64,000 nucleotides of DNA from NCBI RefSeq assembly GCF_030690345.1, contig NZ_JAUYGV010000001.1:372001-436000 (forward strand). The letters are read 5' to 3'. Positions within the stretch are counted from its first letter, which is position 1. Each line of letters opens with the position of its first letter. This document shows, one piece after another, positions 55,637 to 62,961 of this stretch. The position numbers and the translations under genes are program-made. A model generated the notes under the pieces. That model saw nothing but the letters and a program-made list of their open reading frames with translations, was not told where the DNA came from and searched no databases. This DNA is from Rheinheimera sp. Lineage in GTDB: Bacteria; Pseudomonadota; Gammaproteobacteria; Enterobacterales; Alteromonadaceae.

Positions 55637-56167
55637 AAAATTGTCACCAGACCGCTGTGGGATGAGCTGACCACGCGTCAGTAGATCTTGCATCCGAATA
55701 TTAAGTTCATGCATTGACGTTGCGAATTCTTGAACTGCACCGAGCTTAAGCATCGGTTGGCCCGATTGGTGAGTCAAGATAATACCGGCATCAGTATCGG
55801 TAAGTCGACCACCTAGCGCTAAGTTAATACTTAATGGGTTGTGCAGGATTTTGTTTCTTAATGGCGCAGCAGCTTTAGCCTCGCAGAGCAATGCATCCCA
55901 CTCATCCGCGAGTGTCATCTTTCCTTGCGCCCTAAAATGTGCGCAAACCACTGCACGGGCTAGGTCCGTCCGCTTTTGAAATGGCAATTTCATCAATCGA
56001 ACCTTGTCTTCACCATCGCATAACAGTTCGATAAGCGCGTAGCTCAAGCCCTCTAGCTGCGCGAAGTAGCAAGCAATCCAACCATATGCATCAAACCAGT
56101 AACCACTGTAATCGTCGCTAGAAACCTTCCAGTAAGTTTGTATAGGAGTCTCAGGATTATGCGCCAT
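55631..56167 (-). CDS. Cassette 11: helical protein with RX4H motif
   Basis: 178 residues, cytosolic. Helical, with AVVCAHFRAQGKMTLADEW, and APLRNKILHNPLSI holding RNKILH, an RX4H motif like that of HEPN domains. Family not recognised. Stop GCC-TAA inside attC. Confidence 0.75.
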   Translation of the reverse strand: MAHNPETPIQTYWKVSSDDYSGYWFDAYGWIACYFAQLEGLSYALIELLCDGEDKVRLMKLPFQKRTDLARAVVCAHFRAQGKMTLADEWDALLCEAKAAAPLRNKILHNPLSINLALGGRLTDTDAGIILTHQSGQPMLKLGAVQEFATSMHELNIRMQDLLTRGQLIPQRSGDNFA

Positions 56168-56179
56168 GGTCTCTACTCT

Positions 56180-56234
56180 TCCTAACGCTCAAAGCAGCTG
56201 CGCGGTACGCGTCGGCTGGCTTTGCTTGTTATAT
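56180..56234 (-). repeat. attC 10
   Basis: Short (55 bp). Cores TCCTAAC (56180) and GTTATAT (56228). Family with attC 1 (CAGCTGCGCGGTACGCGTCGG block). Confidence 0.9.
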
Positions 56235-56573
56235 GCCGCATTTATCGACCTTAACACCGCAATGCATGCAGTGGACTTTGTCGGTAAACCATAAAAATGC
56301 CACTTCTAACCCACTGTCATGAGTATCTGGCTTTATTTTTTTGAATCCTCTAACCATCAATGATTTGCCGCAATTAGGGCATTTAACAAAGAAGGCTAAA
56401 AAATGGTGAGCGATTGAAAGCAGCACGCCAACCATCATGCTAAAAAACATTAAAAAATCGTATGAACTATCGCCAGTAATGGATTTGTATATTAGCCAAG
56501 GAATCCACGTGAATATTCCGATTGCACCGACTATAGCAAACCATGCGCTTAGTTTTCCCAACGAAACTTTCAT
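56229..56573 (-). CDS. Cassette 10: membrane protein with zinc-ribbon-like Cys pairs
   Basis: 114 residues: two N-terminal helices, then CPNCGKSLMV and CMHCGVKVDKC, a likely zinc ribbon on the cytosolic side. Stop ATA-TAA inside attC. Confidence 0.78.
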   Translation of the reverse strand: MKVSLGKLSAWFAIVGAIGIFTWIPWLIYKSITGDSSYDFLMFFSMMVGVLLSIAHHFLAFFVKCPNCGKSLMVRGFKKIKPDTHDSGLEVAFLWFTDKVHCMHCGVKVDKCGI

Positions 56574-56596
56574 TTTACTCCTGCGCTGACAAAGGC

Positions 56597-56677
56597 ATAT
56601 AACGCACGCCTAAACGGCGAGCAACTTGTTGCGAGTCCAGCGGCCGCAGGCCGCGATGTTTAAGGCGCTTGTTATAC
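56597..56677 (-). repeat. attC 9
   Basis: Cores ATATAAC (56597) and GTTATAC (56671). Family with attC 24. Confidence 0.9.
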
Positions 56678-57082
56678 ACCATTCTGTTTCCAAGGTAGCT
56701 GTAAATAAATCCCCGCCAGGACAACAAACATAATGGCTGACATTCTCTGTAAAAAGGAAAAATCTAGTTCAGACCCATCAATAAACCAAGCCAAGAAATA
56801 GTATGCAACCACAAACACTGTGGTGGCAAAAGCAAATAGCACAGAACAAAGAAATTTGTTCAAGGATGACAACTTTAGCCCTGTATATGTCGCTGTCGCG
56901 AGAACAACAAGTGGCATGGAAGCTAGCAAATAAACCAATATCATCAAGTTTGAGTAGTCACCCTCCTTGATCGAATCGACAATGATAAATAACGCAATCG
57001 CAGGAATAACTAGACTTAAGAATTTCAAAGTAGCTTTCAGATTTTGTTGAAATGTAGTCTTAAATTTCAATTTTACTTCCAT
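56672..57082 (-). CDS. Cassette 9: four-helix membrane protein
   Basis: 136 residues from ATG 57082, which lies at the edge of the upstream attC, so its ribosome-binding site would be in attC. Four hydrophobic helices. Stop GTA-TAA inside attC 9. Unknown. Confidence 0.72.
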   Translation of the reverse strand: MEVKLKFKTTFQQNLKATLKFLSLVIPAIALFIIVDSIKEGDYSNLMILVYLLASMPLVVLATATYTGLKLSSLNKFLCSVLFAFATTVFVVAYYFLAWFIDGSELDFSFLQRMSAIMFVVLAGIYLQLPWKQNGV

Positions 57083-57085
57083 GGT

Positions 57086-57169
57086 GTATAACGACGCCAG
57101 CACGCGCGGCTTTGTAGTGAAGGCAAAGCCGCAACGGAAAAGACGTCGCCGTGCCTGGCCTTGTTAAAT
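57086..57169 (-). repeat. attC 8
   Basis: Cores GTATAAC (57086) and GTTAAAT (57163). Singleton. Confidence 0.85.
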
Positions 57170-58042
57170 TTTGTTTGCCCAAAATTCATAATACTTAGTG
57201 AGCGCTTTAGGTACGGAAACATATGGGTTAGCATTATGCCCAGCCCCTTCGCTATAACTGTATGCCCATTGTAAATTGGCGGGAGCATTGGTTTCCAAAG
57301 CACTAAGTAGCCCTTTGAAAGAACCAGTAATAATTTCGTTTTCTTCTGCACCCAAGCTAAGGTATAAGAAAATAGGTTTACCATCGGTAGCGGGCAAGTT
57401 TTTTGCAAACTCTTTTACAACCACCGAATCGTCGTACCAAGCTGCTGGGCTAAAAGCAAAATACCCGCTAAAAAGATTCGGCTTAGTAACAATTGTATAG
57501 AGTACCAAACTCCCACCTGCCGAAAAGCCACTTAGCAACCTGTTGTCGTTGATAGAGTAATTCTTCTCAAGATATGGGATCAATTCAGTTTCGATAAATG
57601 CTAAAAATTTATCAGCTTTACCAAAAATGTCCGGATGATTATCATTTTCAGGGCGAGCTTCAATACTTACATCACGTCGAGCGTAAGGAGGAACTAAATC
57701 CCTGTTTCTCGAGTCAACCCAAAATAAGTTAGGTATAGCAACGATTATAGAATCTTCTGTAATGTCCTGTGAGCTTAGCTCAGCCAATGTTTCATCCCAG
57801 CGTTTCAGATTAAAATTGCCGTCAGTTTTAATAATTAGCGGGTATTTTTTACTTCGCTCGTAACCACTAGGTAGCCGGACAAAGATTTTCCTGTTTTCGC
57901 CTAATACCGAAGAGTAAATCGTTTCATCAATAAAATCAGAAGTGTAATCCTCTTTGTATTGCTGTGCCTTAAAAAATGCAGCAGCCCCCGCGGCTAGCAA
58001 AATTCCAATTAATACAACATTTTTAATAACTCTGAAATTCAT
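57164..58042 (-). CDS. Cassette 8: anchored esterase D / IroE-like hydrolase
   Basis: 292 residues, the largest cassette gene. Hydrophobic anchor (VVLIGILLAAGAAAFF), then an alpha/beta hydrolase with LLSGFSAGGSLVLYT (Ser nucleophile), YLSLGAEENEI and SEGAGHNANPYVS (His). Similar to siderophore-ester or acyl esterases. Substrate unknown. Stop ATT-TAA inside attC. Confidence 0.85.
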   Translation of the reverse strand: MNFRVIKNVVLIGILLAAGAAAFFKAQQYKEDYTSDFIDETIYSSVLGENRKIFVRLPSGYERSKKYPLIIKTDGNFNLKRWDETLAELSSQDITEDSIIVAIPNLFWVDSRNRDLVPPYARRDVSIEARPENDNHPDIFGKADKFLAFIETELIPYLEKNYSINDNRLLSGFSAGGSLVLYTIVTKPNLFSGYFAFSPAAWYDDSVVVKEFAKNLPATDGKPIFLYLSLGAEENEIITGSFKGLLSALETNAPANLQWAYSYSEGAGHNANPYVSVPKALTKYYEFWANKI

Positions 58043-58059
58043 AAATTCTTCCTTGAAAA

Positions 58060-58107
58060 ATTTAACGCCGCATTCAGCGGCTTGTCCGCTGCAATGCCTT
58101 GTTATAA
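58060..58107 (-). repeat. attC 7
   Basis: Short (48 bp). Cores ATTTAAC (58060) and GTTATAA (58101). The cassette 7 gene is translated through it. Confidence 0.85.
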
Positions 58108-58760
58108 GGCGATTGGAAAGAAATTATGGTATCAACGACATATTTATCAAGAGCATTCCATTGTTCGATGCCTACTTTTTTGGAGAAAACATAATCTATT
58201 TCGATATTGTCATTTAGCCGACGATATGCACGAAAGCCTACTGACCAGTCTCCAGGATCATCTATAACGATGGGCGAGCCGTTGACATCTTTTTTATGGA
58301 AGTACGTACCTATAGTTGTCTTTTTTGCCCCGTAATCATATTCATATTTATCAAATTCACCAAGCTCACCAACAAAACAAGGACTATTCTTTTTCTCGAT
58401 TGGGACACATTGGGATTCTTTTATCAGATATACGGATCTCATTCGTTTTTCACTATCCACAGCCTTCACAAGAACTCTCAAATGGTTTGAATTAGTTGGC
58501 CCAATTTTTTCAAAAGGCAATCCCTCTGATGACGGCTTTACGTAAAAGGTGAAATATGAATCTCCTTTTCGATATGTAGCGTTAAACTCTTTCGGTATGC
58601 GAAATTTAAATGAATTACTATTTTCTGAAATTGGAACAACCCACGATAAATCTACATCAACGTAATCTGAAGGCTTTTCCTTGCTACTGTCGATGATGAT
58701 TTTGTATGAAAACAGGCTAAACAAGGCCGCCGCTAATAAAAATAGTAATTTCTTAGTCAT
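58074..58760 (-). CDS. Cassette 7: anchored protein with an attC-encoded tail
   Basis: 228 residues. N-terminal helix (LLFLLAAALFSLFSYKIII), a beta-rich exported body with two Cys, and an end, SPYNKALQRTSR, encoded by attC 7 itself because the usual stop in the core is out of frame. Function unknown. Confidence 0.8.
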   Translation of the reverse strand: MTKKLLFLLAAALFSLFSYKIIIDSSKEKPSDYVDVDLSWVVPISENSNSFKFRIPKEFNATYRKGDSYFTFYVKPSSEGLPFEKIGPTNSNHLRVLVKAVDSEKRMRSVYLIKESQCVPIEKKNSPCFVGELGEFDKYEYDYGAKKTTIGTYFHKKDVNGSPIVIDDPGDWSVGFRAYRRLNDNIEIDYVFSKKVGIEQWNALDKYVVDTIISFQSPYNKALQRTSR

Positions 58761-58781
58761 TACACTTAACTCTAACTAGCC

Positions 58782-58872
58782 TTATAACGCCCAAATTTAG
58801 CGCGGAAAGCCGCGCAGCGGGTTGACGTCGCAGCCGGCGCTTTTTGCTGGCGATAAAATTTGCTTGTTATGT
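58782..58872 (-). repeat. attC 6
   Basis: Cores TTATAAC (58782) and GTTATGT (58866). Family with attC 11 and 21. Confidence 0.9.
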
Positions 58873-58890
58873 TGCTTATCCAAACTGTAA

Positions 58891-59331
58891 TTAAAAAGAA
58901 TCATAAGTTTCCATGAAAATTTTTTCTGAGCTCTCTTTGTCGTTAGTTAACAAGCCCTCTCTCAGTCCAATGTGCAATGGTTCACCGCTCAATGAAAACT
59001 CTACGTAGACAAACTCCATGTAATATTTCACGCCTTGCAAAGGACCTAATAATTGACTTTCCTCTATAGGTTTCAATGACTTTTCATGAAGAAACACGAC
59101 TTCTAATGATGGCCCCTGACTTTTGCTGTAATTTGCGGTTGTCTGAGTCCACTTTATTTCAACACCATTCAAATCAGGCCTGTTTAATTGGATGTAGCCT
59201 CTGGATTGCTGTTCAATTTGAGCCAAATTAAGACTTGCCAGCTTTCCCCACTCAACATTACTTTTTGACGATTCTGCTATTGCTAGAGTGCTGCAGCTAA
59301 GGAAGATAAGTACTGAAAGTATTCGCAGCAT
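58891..59331 (-). CDS. Cassette 6: exported protein of unknown function
   Basis: 146 residues with signal peptide (LIFLSCSTLAIA|ES). Beta-rich mature part with GYIQLNRPDLNG and FVYVEFSLSGEPLHIGL. No family recognised. Confidence 0.75.
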   Translation of the reverse strand: MLRILSVLIFLSCSTLAIAESSKSNVEWGKLASLNLAQIEQQSRGYIQLNRPDLNGVEIKWTQTTANYSKSQGPSLEVVFLHEKSLKPIEESQLLGPLQGVKYYMEFVYVEFSLSGEPLHIGLREGLLTNDKESSEKIFMETYDSF

Positions 59332-59360
59332 AGTCCCAAACTCCCGGTTAATTTAGAACG

Positions 59361-59441
59361 ACATAACGCCCGCCACAAACGCGAGCAACTTGTTGCGAGT
59401 CGAGCGCCCAAAGGGCGCGTTTTTGATGGCGATTGTTATAT
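59361..59441 (-). repeat. attC 5
   Basis: Cores ACATAAC (59361) and GTTATAT (59435). Family of attC 13, 16 and 19. Confidence 0.92.
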
Positions 59442-59828
59442 TTGCTTTGCACCACTTAGGTACTCAGTAATTAACTTTTTATTGTGCTCATTTAAACGGG
59501 GCATAGAGCATTCAGATAGCCTTTGCTCCGCTGTTTTTCCAGTGGTATCTTTCAAGTCAGGCTTAGCTCCGTTAACAATAAGCAATTTTACTATATTTGG
59601 GTAACCTGCAGTGACTGCTCTGATTAGAGGTGTTGTATCAGAATAACTAGAGTTCAAGTCAACACCGGCTTTTATGAAAAGAGAAACCATGTCCTCAGCA
59701 CCACACTGAATTGCCATAATCAAAGGCATGCCATTTGGATTTGCTCCAGCCGCAAGTAACTCTCGAGCTGATTCGACGTCAGAGTCAGCCGCCTGAATTA
59801 ATGCATCATCCAATTCCTTTTGATTCAA
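59436..59828 (-). CDS. Cassette 5: ankyrin-repeat protein
   Basis: 130 residues, TTG start behind GAGG. About three ankyrin repeats (SARELLAAGANPNGMPLIMA, DMVSLFIKAGVDLN, NIVKLLIVNGAKPDLKDTTGK). Such small ankyrin proteins often bind or neutralise a partner. Stop ATA-TAA inside attC. Confidence 0.85.
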   Translation of the reverse strand: MNQKELDDALIQAADSDVESARELLAAGANPNGMPLIMAIQCGAEDMVSLFIKAGVDLNSSYSDTTPLIRAVTAGYPNIVKLLIVNGAKPDLKDTTGKTAEQRLSECSMPRLNEHNKKLITEYLSGAKQI

Positions 59829-59853
59829 AATTTAACCTCGATACTGAATGCAA

Positions 59854-59931
59854 ATATAACGCCTTGCGCATGCGCGCGAACTTGTGAGCGTCGCAGGGGC
59901 CGTAGGCCCCGAATGCCGCACTTTGTTAGCT
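59854..59931 (-). repeat. attC 4
   Basis: Cores ATATAAC (59854) and GTTAGCT (59925). Singleton. Confidence 0.88.
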
Positions 59932-60585
59932 GCTGATTGCATGCTTAAATTCACTTAGATAGCTCATTTGTTGGATAAACTTTTCATTAGCAGCAGCCAA
60001 GTCCCAATTCGGCTTGTTCACGATGAACTTCTGCCACGACGGCATAAAGGGACTAACTAAGTCTTCACCTCGTTTTGCCCCTATGTATGATAATGCCGCC
60101 ATTGCAGAGTTTTGATCAAACCACAAGTCAGATTGTTCGAGATAGTACCCTAGGTATTTTTCCAGGTAACAAATAGCCCCTAGAGACGAAAAGGAAGCTA
60201 GTGCCAAGCAGTAATTATGGCCTGCATAGCAAACATCACTCCGCAATAGCAATTTACCTATATGATCCTCAAGCTCATTCATGTTACCAAGGGCTGCAAA
60301 ATATGCACCTACAGACCTTGGTCGCCAGTTAAAATCACCAAGCAATTTTGAAACAAGCGTGGTATCTATTGAGGATTTTACCGCCACGTATTTCTTGCGG
60401 AATTCATCAGTATCTTTTCTTCCCCGATAGAAGGGAGACACGTAGGTTGCTATAAAATCGTTATCTAAAGGCTCAGCATTCTCATCGACCTTAAGATCAG
60501 AATATGGACTGGCATGCCTCACGGTCGCACCAGCCACATGCAAAGAAATAAGATCTTTAGGTCCATCATTGATTTCTTTGGTCAC
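59926..60585 (-). CDS. Cassette 4: DUF6000-like protein
   Basis: 219 residues, GTG start. Helical repeats around TTLVSKLLGDFNWRPRSVGAY, ELEDHIGKLLLRSDVCYAG and YCLALASFSSLGAICYLEKY match the DUF6000-type, HEAT-like layout. Probable immunity-like protein. Stop AGC-TAA inside attC. Confidence 0.8.
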   Translation of the reverse strand: MTKEINDGPKDLISLHVAGATVRHASPYSDLKVDENAEPLDNDFIATYVSPFYRGRKDTDEFRKKYVAVKSSIDTTLVSKLLGDFNWRPRSVGAYFAALGNMNELEDHIGKLLLRSDVCYAGHNYCLALASFSSLGAICYLEKYLGYYLEQSDLWFDQNSAMAALSYIGAKRGEDLVSPFMPSWQKFIVNKPNWDLAAANEKFIQQMSYLSEFKHAISS

Positions 60586-60595
60586 TCCATACCCC

Positions 60596-60727
60596 AGCTA
60601 ACGCCGCCAACAACGGCAGACTTGTGATTGTGAATTTTGTGCAATAATGGCGAAGCCATGCACAAAAGGCGCAAGCGCAAGGCTGTCCAGAGAGCGCAGC
60701 GAACGGTGTTGCTTGGCCTTGTTATGT
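60596..60727 (-). repeat. attC 3
   Basis: Longest (132 bp). Cores AGCTAAC (60596) and GTTATGT (60721). Confidence 0.85.
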
Positions 60728-60964
60728 GCTTTCATAAACCACTTCAAATACTGCATCTTCAGGTGAAAAGGTAACCAACCAAGATGTGTCACCATTTTCA
60801 CTTACACATTCCAATTCATAGCCAATTGTTGGTTCAGTATAAACTTCTACTATTGCAGCTTCATCGCCTACTTTAGGAAGGCTATCTCCAATAATAGAAT
60901 CTTCTTTACAGAAAACTCTATTCAGCTCTTTAAGCTTAACGACACTGTATTGTTTATATATCAT
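60722..60964 (-). CDS. Cassette 3: DUF4926 protein
   Basis: 80 residues. DUF4926 pattern: QYSVVKLKELNR, LPKVGDEAAIVEVYTEPTIGYELECV and DTSWLVTFSPED. Small beta-barrel proteins seen in toxin/defence neighbourhoods. Stop ACA-TAA inside attC. Confidence 0.85.
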   Translation of the reverse strand: MIYKQYSVVKLKELNRVFCKEDSIIGDSLPKVGDEAAIVEVYTEPTIGYELECVSENGDTSWLVTFSPEDAVFEVVYEST

Positions 60965-60978
60965 GAGCTCTCAATGCC

Positions 60979-61071
60979 ACATAACGCCCGGCTTTGGGGC
61001 GGACTTGTAGCCGCGCAGCGGCGGAAAGGCCGTCCCAGCCCCGGAGGGGCGACAACAGCCGATTGTTAGGC
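60979..61071 (-). repeat. attC 2
   Basis: Cores ACATAAC (60979) and GTTAGGC (61065). Related to attC 12. Confidence 0.88.
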
Positions 61072-61404
61072 CCGGACTGTAATGCAAAAGTGCAGTACAT
61101 CAGTAGTGCCTTGATTCTCTTCTTGCCATTGAGCCGCTTCACTGGCAATAGTTGTGCGACATAGTTTTATGGCTTCTTGTACCGAGAGATCTTCAAGGCT
61201 AACGGTTCCTTGTGGAGCACTGCCATGACCGACGCGACCTTGAGCGTCCTTTATCCACCCCTCCCAGCCAAGAATCTGAATTTCTCTAGACTCAAAAAAA
61301 TCGATGGCTTCAAGTGCAGCCAGCAGTGGCAATACGATCTCTCTTTTAGATATGGACAGTTCTCTTAGAGAGGATGGCAGTAACTCGATCTTGCTCATAT
61401 TCAT
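61066..61404 (-). CDS. Cassette 2: cytosolic protein of unknown function
   Basis: 112 residues (or 110 from ATG 61398, with AGG in attC as ribosome-binding site). Contains LGWEGWIKDAQGRVGHG, TVSLEDLSVQEAIKLCR and TDVLHFCITVRA. No family recognised. Stop GCC-TAA inside attC. Start is next to attC 1. Confidence 0.75.
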   Translation of the reverse strand: MNMSKIELLPSSLRELSISKREIVLPLLAALEAIDFFESREIQILGWEGWIKDAQGRVGHGSAPQGTVSLEDLSVQEAIKLCRTTIASEAAQWQEENQGTTDVLHFCITVRA

Positions 61405-61405
61405 G

Positions 61406-61459
61406 GCCTAACGCTCAAAGCAGCTGCGCGGTACGCGTCGGCTGCCTTTGCTTGTTAGC
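61406..61459 (-). repeat. attC 1 (promoter-proximal)
   Basis: Short (54 bp). Cores GCCTAAC (61406) and GTTAGCC (61453). Family with attC 10. Confidence 0.9.
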
Positions 61460-61893
61460 CACCCACACCGAACTTGCGCGGCTTGCCGCACTGGCAAACC
61501 TGAACAACGGCAAGCTGCTATTAATTAAAAACTACACCGGTTAACTGCGACACAGCGAGCCAACCGGAGCCTGTAAAACTGTTTAAGCGAAGCCAGGAAG
61601 AGCAACGCTACCGCCACCACCGTTTGCAGCAAACCCACAAACTGGGGACATTTGACCATTTGGCGCTGCCGCTAAGAAAACCATACGCGAGCAGTGCCGG
61701 AACAAAACTACTGACTAAAACCGTTAAAACCAGAACACCTGCTAACGCTTATTGGGCGGAAAAATCCGTATTTAAACACGGACTTTTCCGTCTTTGTAAA
61801 TTTAATGCATGCAACATTACTGAGAATTAACTAAATTTACAACGATTTAGTGATTCAAATATTCGCTTCAGATAGAAAAGTACGGATTTTTCC
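61460..61893. other. Cassette 1 / attI leader region without a convincing gene
   Basis: 434 bp with no minus-strand ORF above about 60 codons. Its right half has a hairpin (GGAAAAATCCGTATTT / CACGGACTTTTCC) and 13-bp repeats also found at attI. The left 90 bp carry an open plus-strand frame ending GKLLLIKNYTG* at about 61540, which may be a gene remnant (a weak guess). The Pc promoter for the array should lie here or over attI, but no clear site was found. Confidence 0.6.
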
Positions 61894-61909
61894 GTCTAAC
61901 AAGACCTGC

Positions 61910-61936
61910 TTGACATTTTAAAATTAACTGTATACT
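61910..61936 (+). promoter_or_regulatory. intI promoter
   Basis: -35 TTGACA at 61910 and -10 TATACT at 61931, with a short 15-bp spacer; a shifted -10 (TACTTA, 17-bp spacer) is also possible. Confidence 0.7.
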
Positions 61937-61943
61937 TAAACAG
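61928..61943. promoter_or_regulatory. LexA/SOS box overlapping the intI promoter
   Basis: CTGTATACTTAAACAG fits the SOS consensus CTGT-N8-ACAG exactly, with its first half on the -10. LexA binding would repress intI until DNA damage. Confidence 0.9.
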
Positions 61944-61963
61944 TGCTTATTTGGAGTGTCGTC

Positions 61964-62935
61964 ATGCCTGAATCATCGCCTTTTATGCAGTTCATTGCGG
62001 AGGAAATGTATACCCGACGCTATGCAAAGCGGACTGTTGAAACTTATTTGCATTGGATTAAGTTTTTTATCTTATTTCACAAAAAACGTCACCCCAGTGA
62101 TTTGCAAGATGAGCACGTAGAACAGTTTTTAACCCATCTGACGGTTAGCCGAAATGTAGCGGTGCAAACACAGGCGCTTGCACTTAATGCTTTGAGCTTT
62201 ATGTATAAAGAAATACTTAAAAGGCCATTGGCGTTGAACTTAAACTTTAATCAGGCCGCTAAGCCGCGCAAGTTGCCTGTAGTGCTAACCAAGCCCGAGG
62301 TTAAAACGCTCTTAGCCTGTATTGATCCGCAGTATTTACTGCTGGCGCAGCTGCTGTACGGTAGCGGCCTGCGCTTAATGGAAGCGGTTAGGCTTAGGGT
62401 TAATGCTGTTGATTTTGACTATTTATCGCTGATGGTGTGGCATGGTAAAGGCGGTAAACATCGCAGGGTAACTTTGGCGCCAGAACTCATTGAGCCGTTG
62501 CGCCGGCAAATTGATCTGGTAGACGCGTTTTACCAGCAGGATATGCAGACTGCTGAATTTACCGGCGTGTGGTTGCCGTTTGCTTTGGCGCGCAAATACC
62601 CGGCAGCGCCAAAAGATCTGGGTTGGCAGTATTTGTTTCCTTCTGCCCGCTTAAGTATCGACCCACAGTTTAATGTGCTTAGACGGCATCATATTGATGA
62701 ATCTGGTTTGCAAAAAACAGTACGCATTGCAGGGAAAAAAGCTGCGCTCGCTAAACAGGTAACGTGTCATACCTTACGCCATTCCTTCGCAACGCATTTA
62801 CTCGAAGCGGGTATGGATATCCGTACGGTGCAGGAGCAGCTTGGCCACTCCGATGTAAAAACCACCCAAATTTATACCCATGTATTAAAACAAGGCGGCA
62901 ATGCCGTAAAAAGCCCGCTGTCGCAACTGTTGTAA
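61964..62935 (+). CDS. intI: Integron integrase IntI
   Basis: 323 residues from ATG 61964 (GGAGTGTCGTC upstream). Tyrosine recombinase: N-terminal SAM-like core-binding domain (VETYLHWIKFFILFHKKRHP) and catalytic domain with Arg in YGSGLRLMEAVRL, Lys in WHGKGGKHRRVTL, His-x-x-Arg in CHTLRHSFATHLLEAG, His in LGHSDVKTTQIY and the Tyr nucleophile in that last motif. The IntI-specific extra helix (LPFALARKYPAAPKDLGWQYL) distinguishes it from XerC/D. It recombines attI x attC and attC x attC. Confidence 0.97.
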   Translation: MPESSPFMQFIAEEMYTRRYAKRTVETYLHWIKFFILFHKKRHPSDLQDEHVEQFLTHLTVSRNVAVQTQALALNALSFMYKEILKRPLALNLNFNQAAKPRKLPVVLTKPEVKTLLACIDPQYLLLAQLLYGSGLRLMEAVRLRVNAVDFDYLSLMVWHGKGGKHRRVTLAPELIEPLRRQIDLVDAFYQQDMQTAEFTGVWLPFALARKYPAAPKDLGWQYLFPSARLSIDPQFNVLRRHHIDESGLQKTVRIAGKKAALAKQVTCHTLRHSFATHLLEAGMDIRTVQEQLGHSDVKTTQIYTHVLKQGGNAVKSPLSQLL

Positions 62936-62961
62936 AAAAAGGCGCCGCAGCGCCTTTTTTT
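62934..62961. terminator. Shared bidirectional terminator between intI and prpF
   Basis: AAAAAAAGGCGC, 4-nt loop CGCA, GCGCCTTTTTTT: perfect 12-bp stem, with an A-run on one side and a T-run on the other. Confidence 0.9.

Larger units (their letters stand above)
61894..61960 (-). other. attI integration site
   Basis: Core GTCTAAC on the plus strand (61894-61900; GTTAGAC on the minus strand) matches GTTRRRY, 64 bp from the intI start. A repeat ACGGATTTTTCCG abuts it, possibly one IntI-binding direct repeat. Confidence 0.8.
48385..62935 (-). mobile_element. Chromosomal integron: intI, attI and about 25 gene cassettes
   Basis: An IntI-type integrase on the plus strand is divergent from about 13.5 kb of minus-strand cassettes, each one short ORF plus an attC. 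24 attC sites carry both core boxes (RYYYAAC and GTTRRRY) and internal inverted structure; the 25th, distal, is decayed. Intercassette sequence is nearly all attC, and cassette genes differ in base composition from the flanking chromosome (many are AT-rich). Their small size and low family resemblance fit integron cassettes. Array size is moderate, so this is a sedentary-type integron rather than a class 1-3 mobile one (inference). Confidence 0.93.

Noticed and set aside
60598-60801. Minus-strand 67-codon ORF over attC 3
   Set aside because: It reads through attC 3 and the DUF4926 gene in another frame.
48385-61459. Regularly spaced repeats as a possible CRISPR array
   Set aside because: Repeats are 48-132 bp, diverse, palindromic, and separated by gene-length cassettes; each has attC core boxes. 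No cas genes.
61624-61830. Plus-strand 68-codon ORF in the attI leader
   Set aside because: Wrong orientation for a cassette, no ribosome-binding site, and it crosses the hairpin/repeat area.
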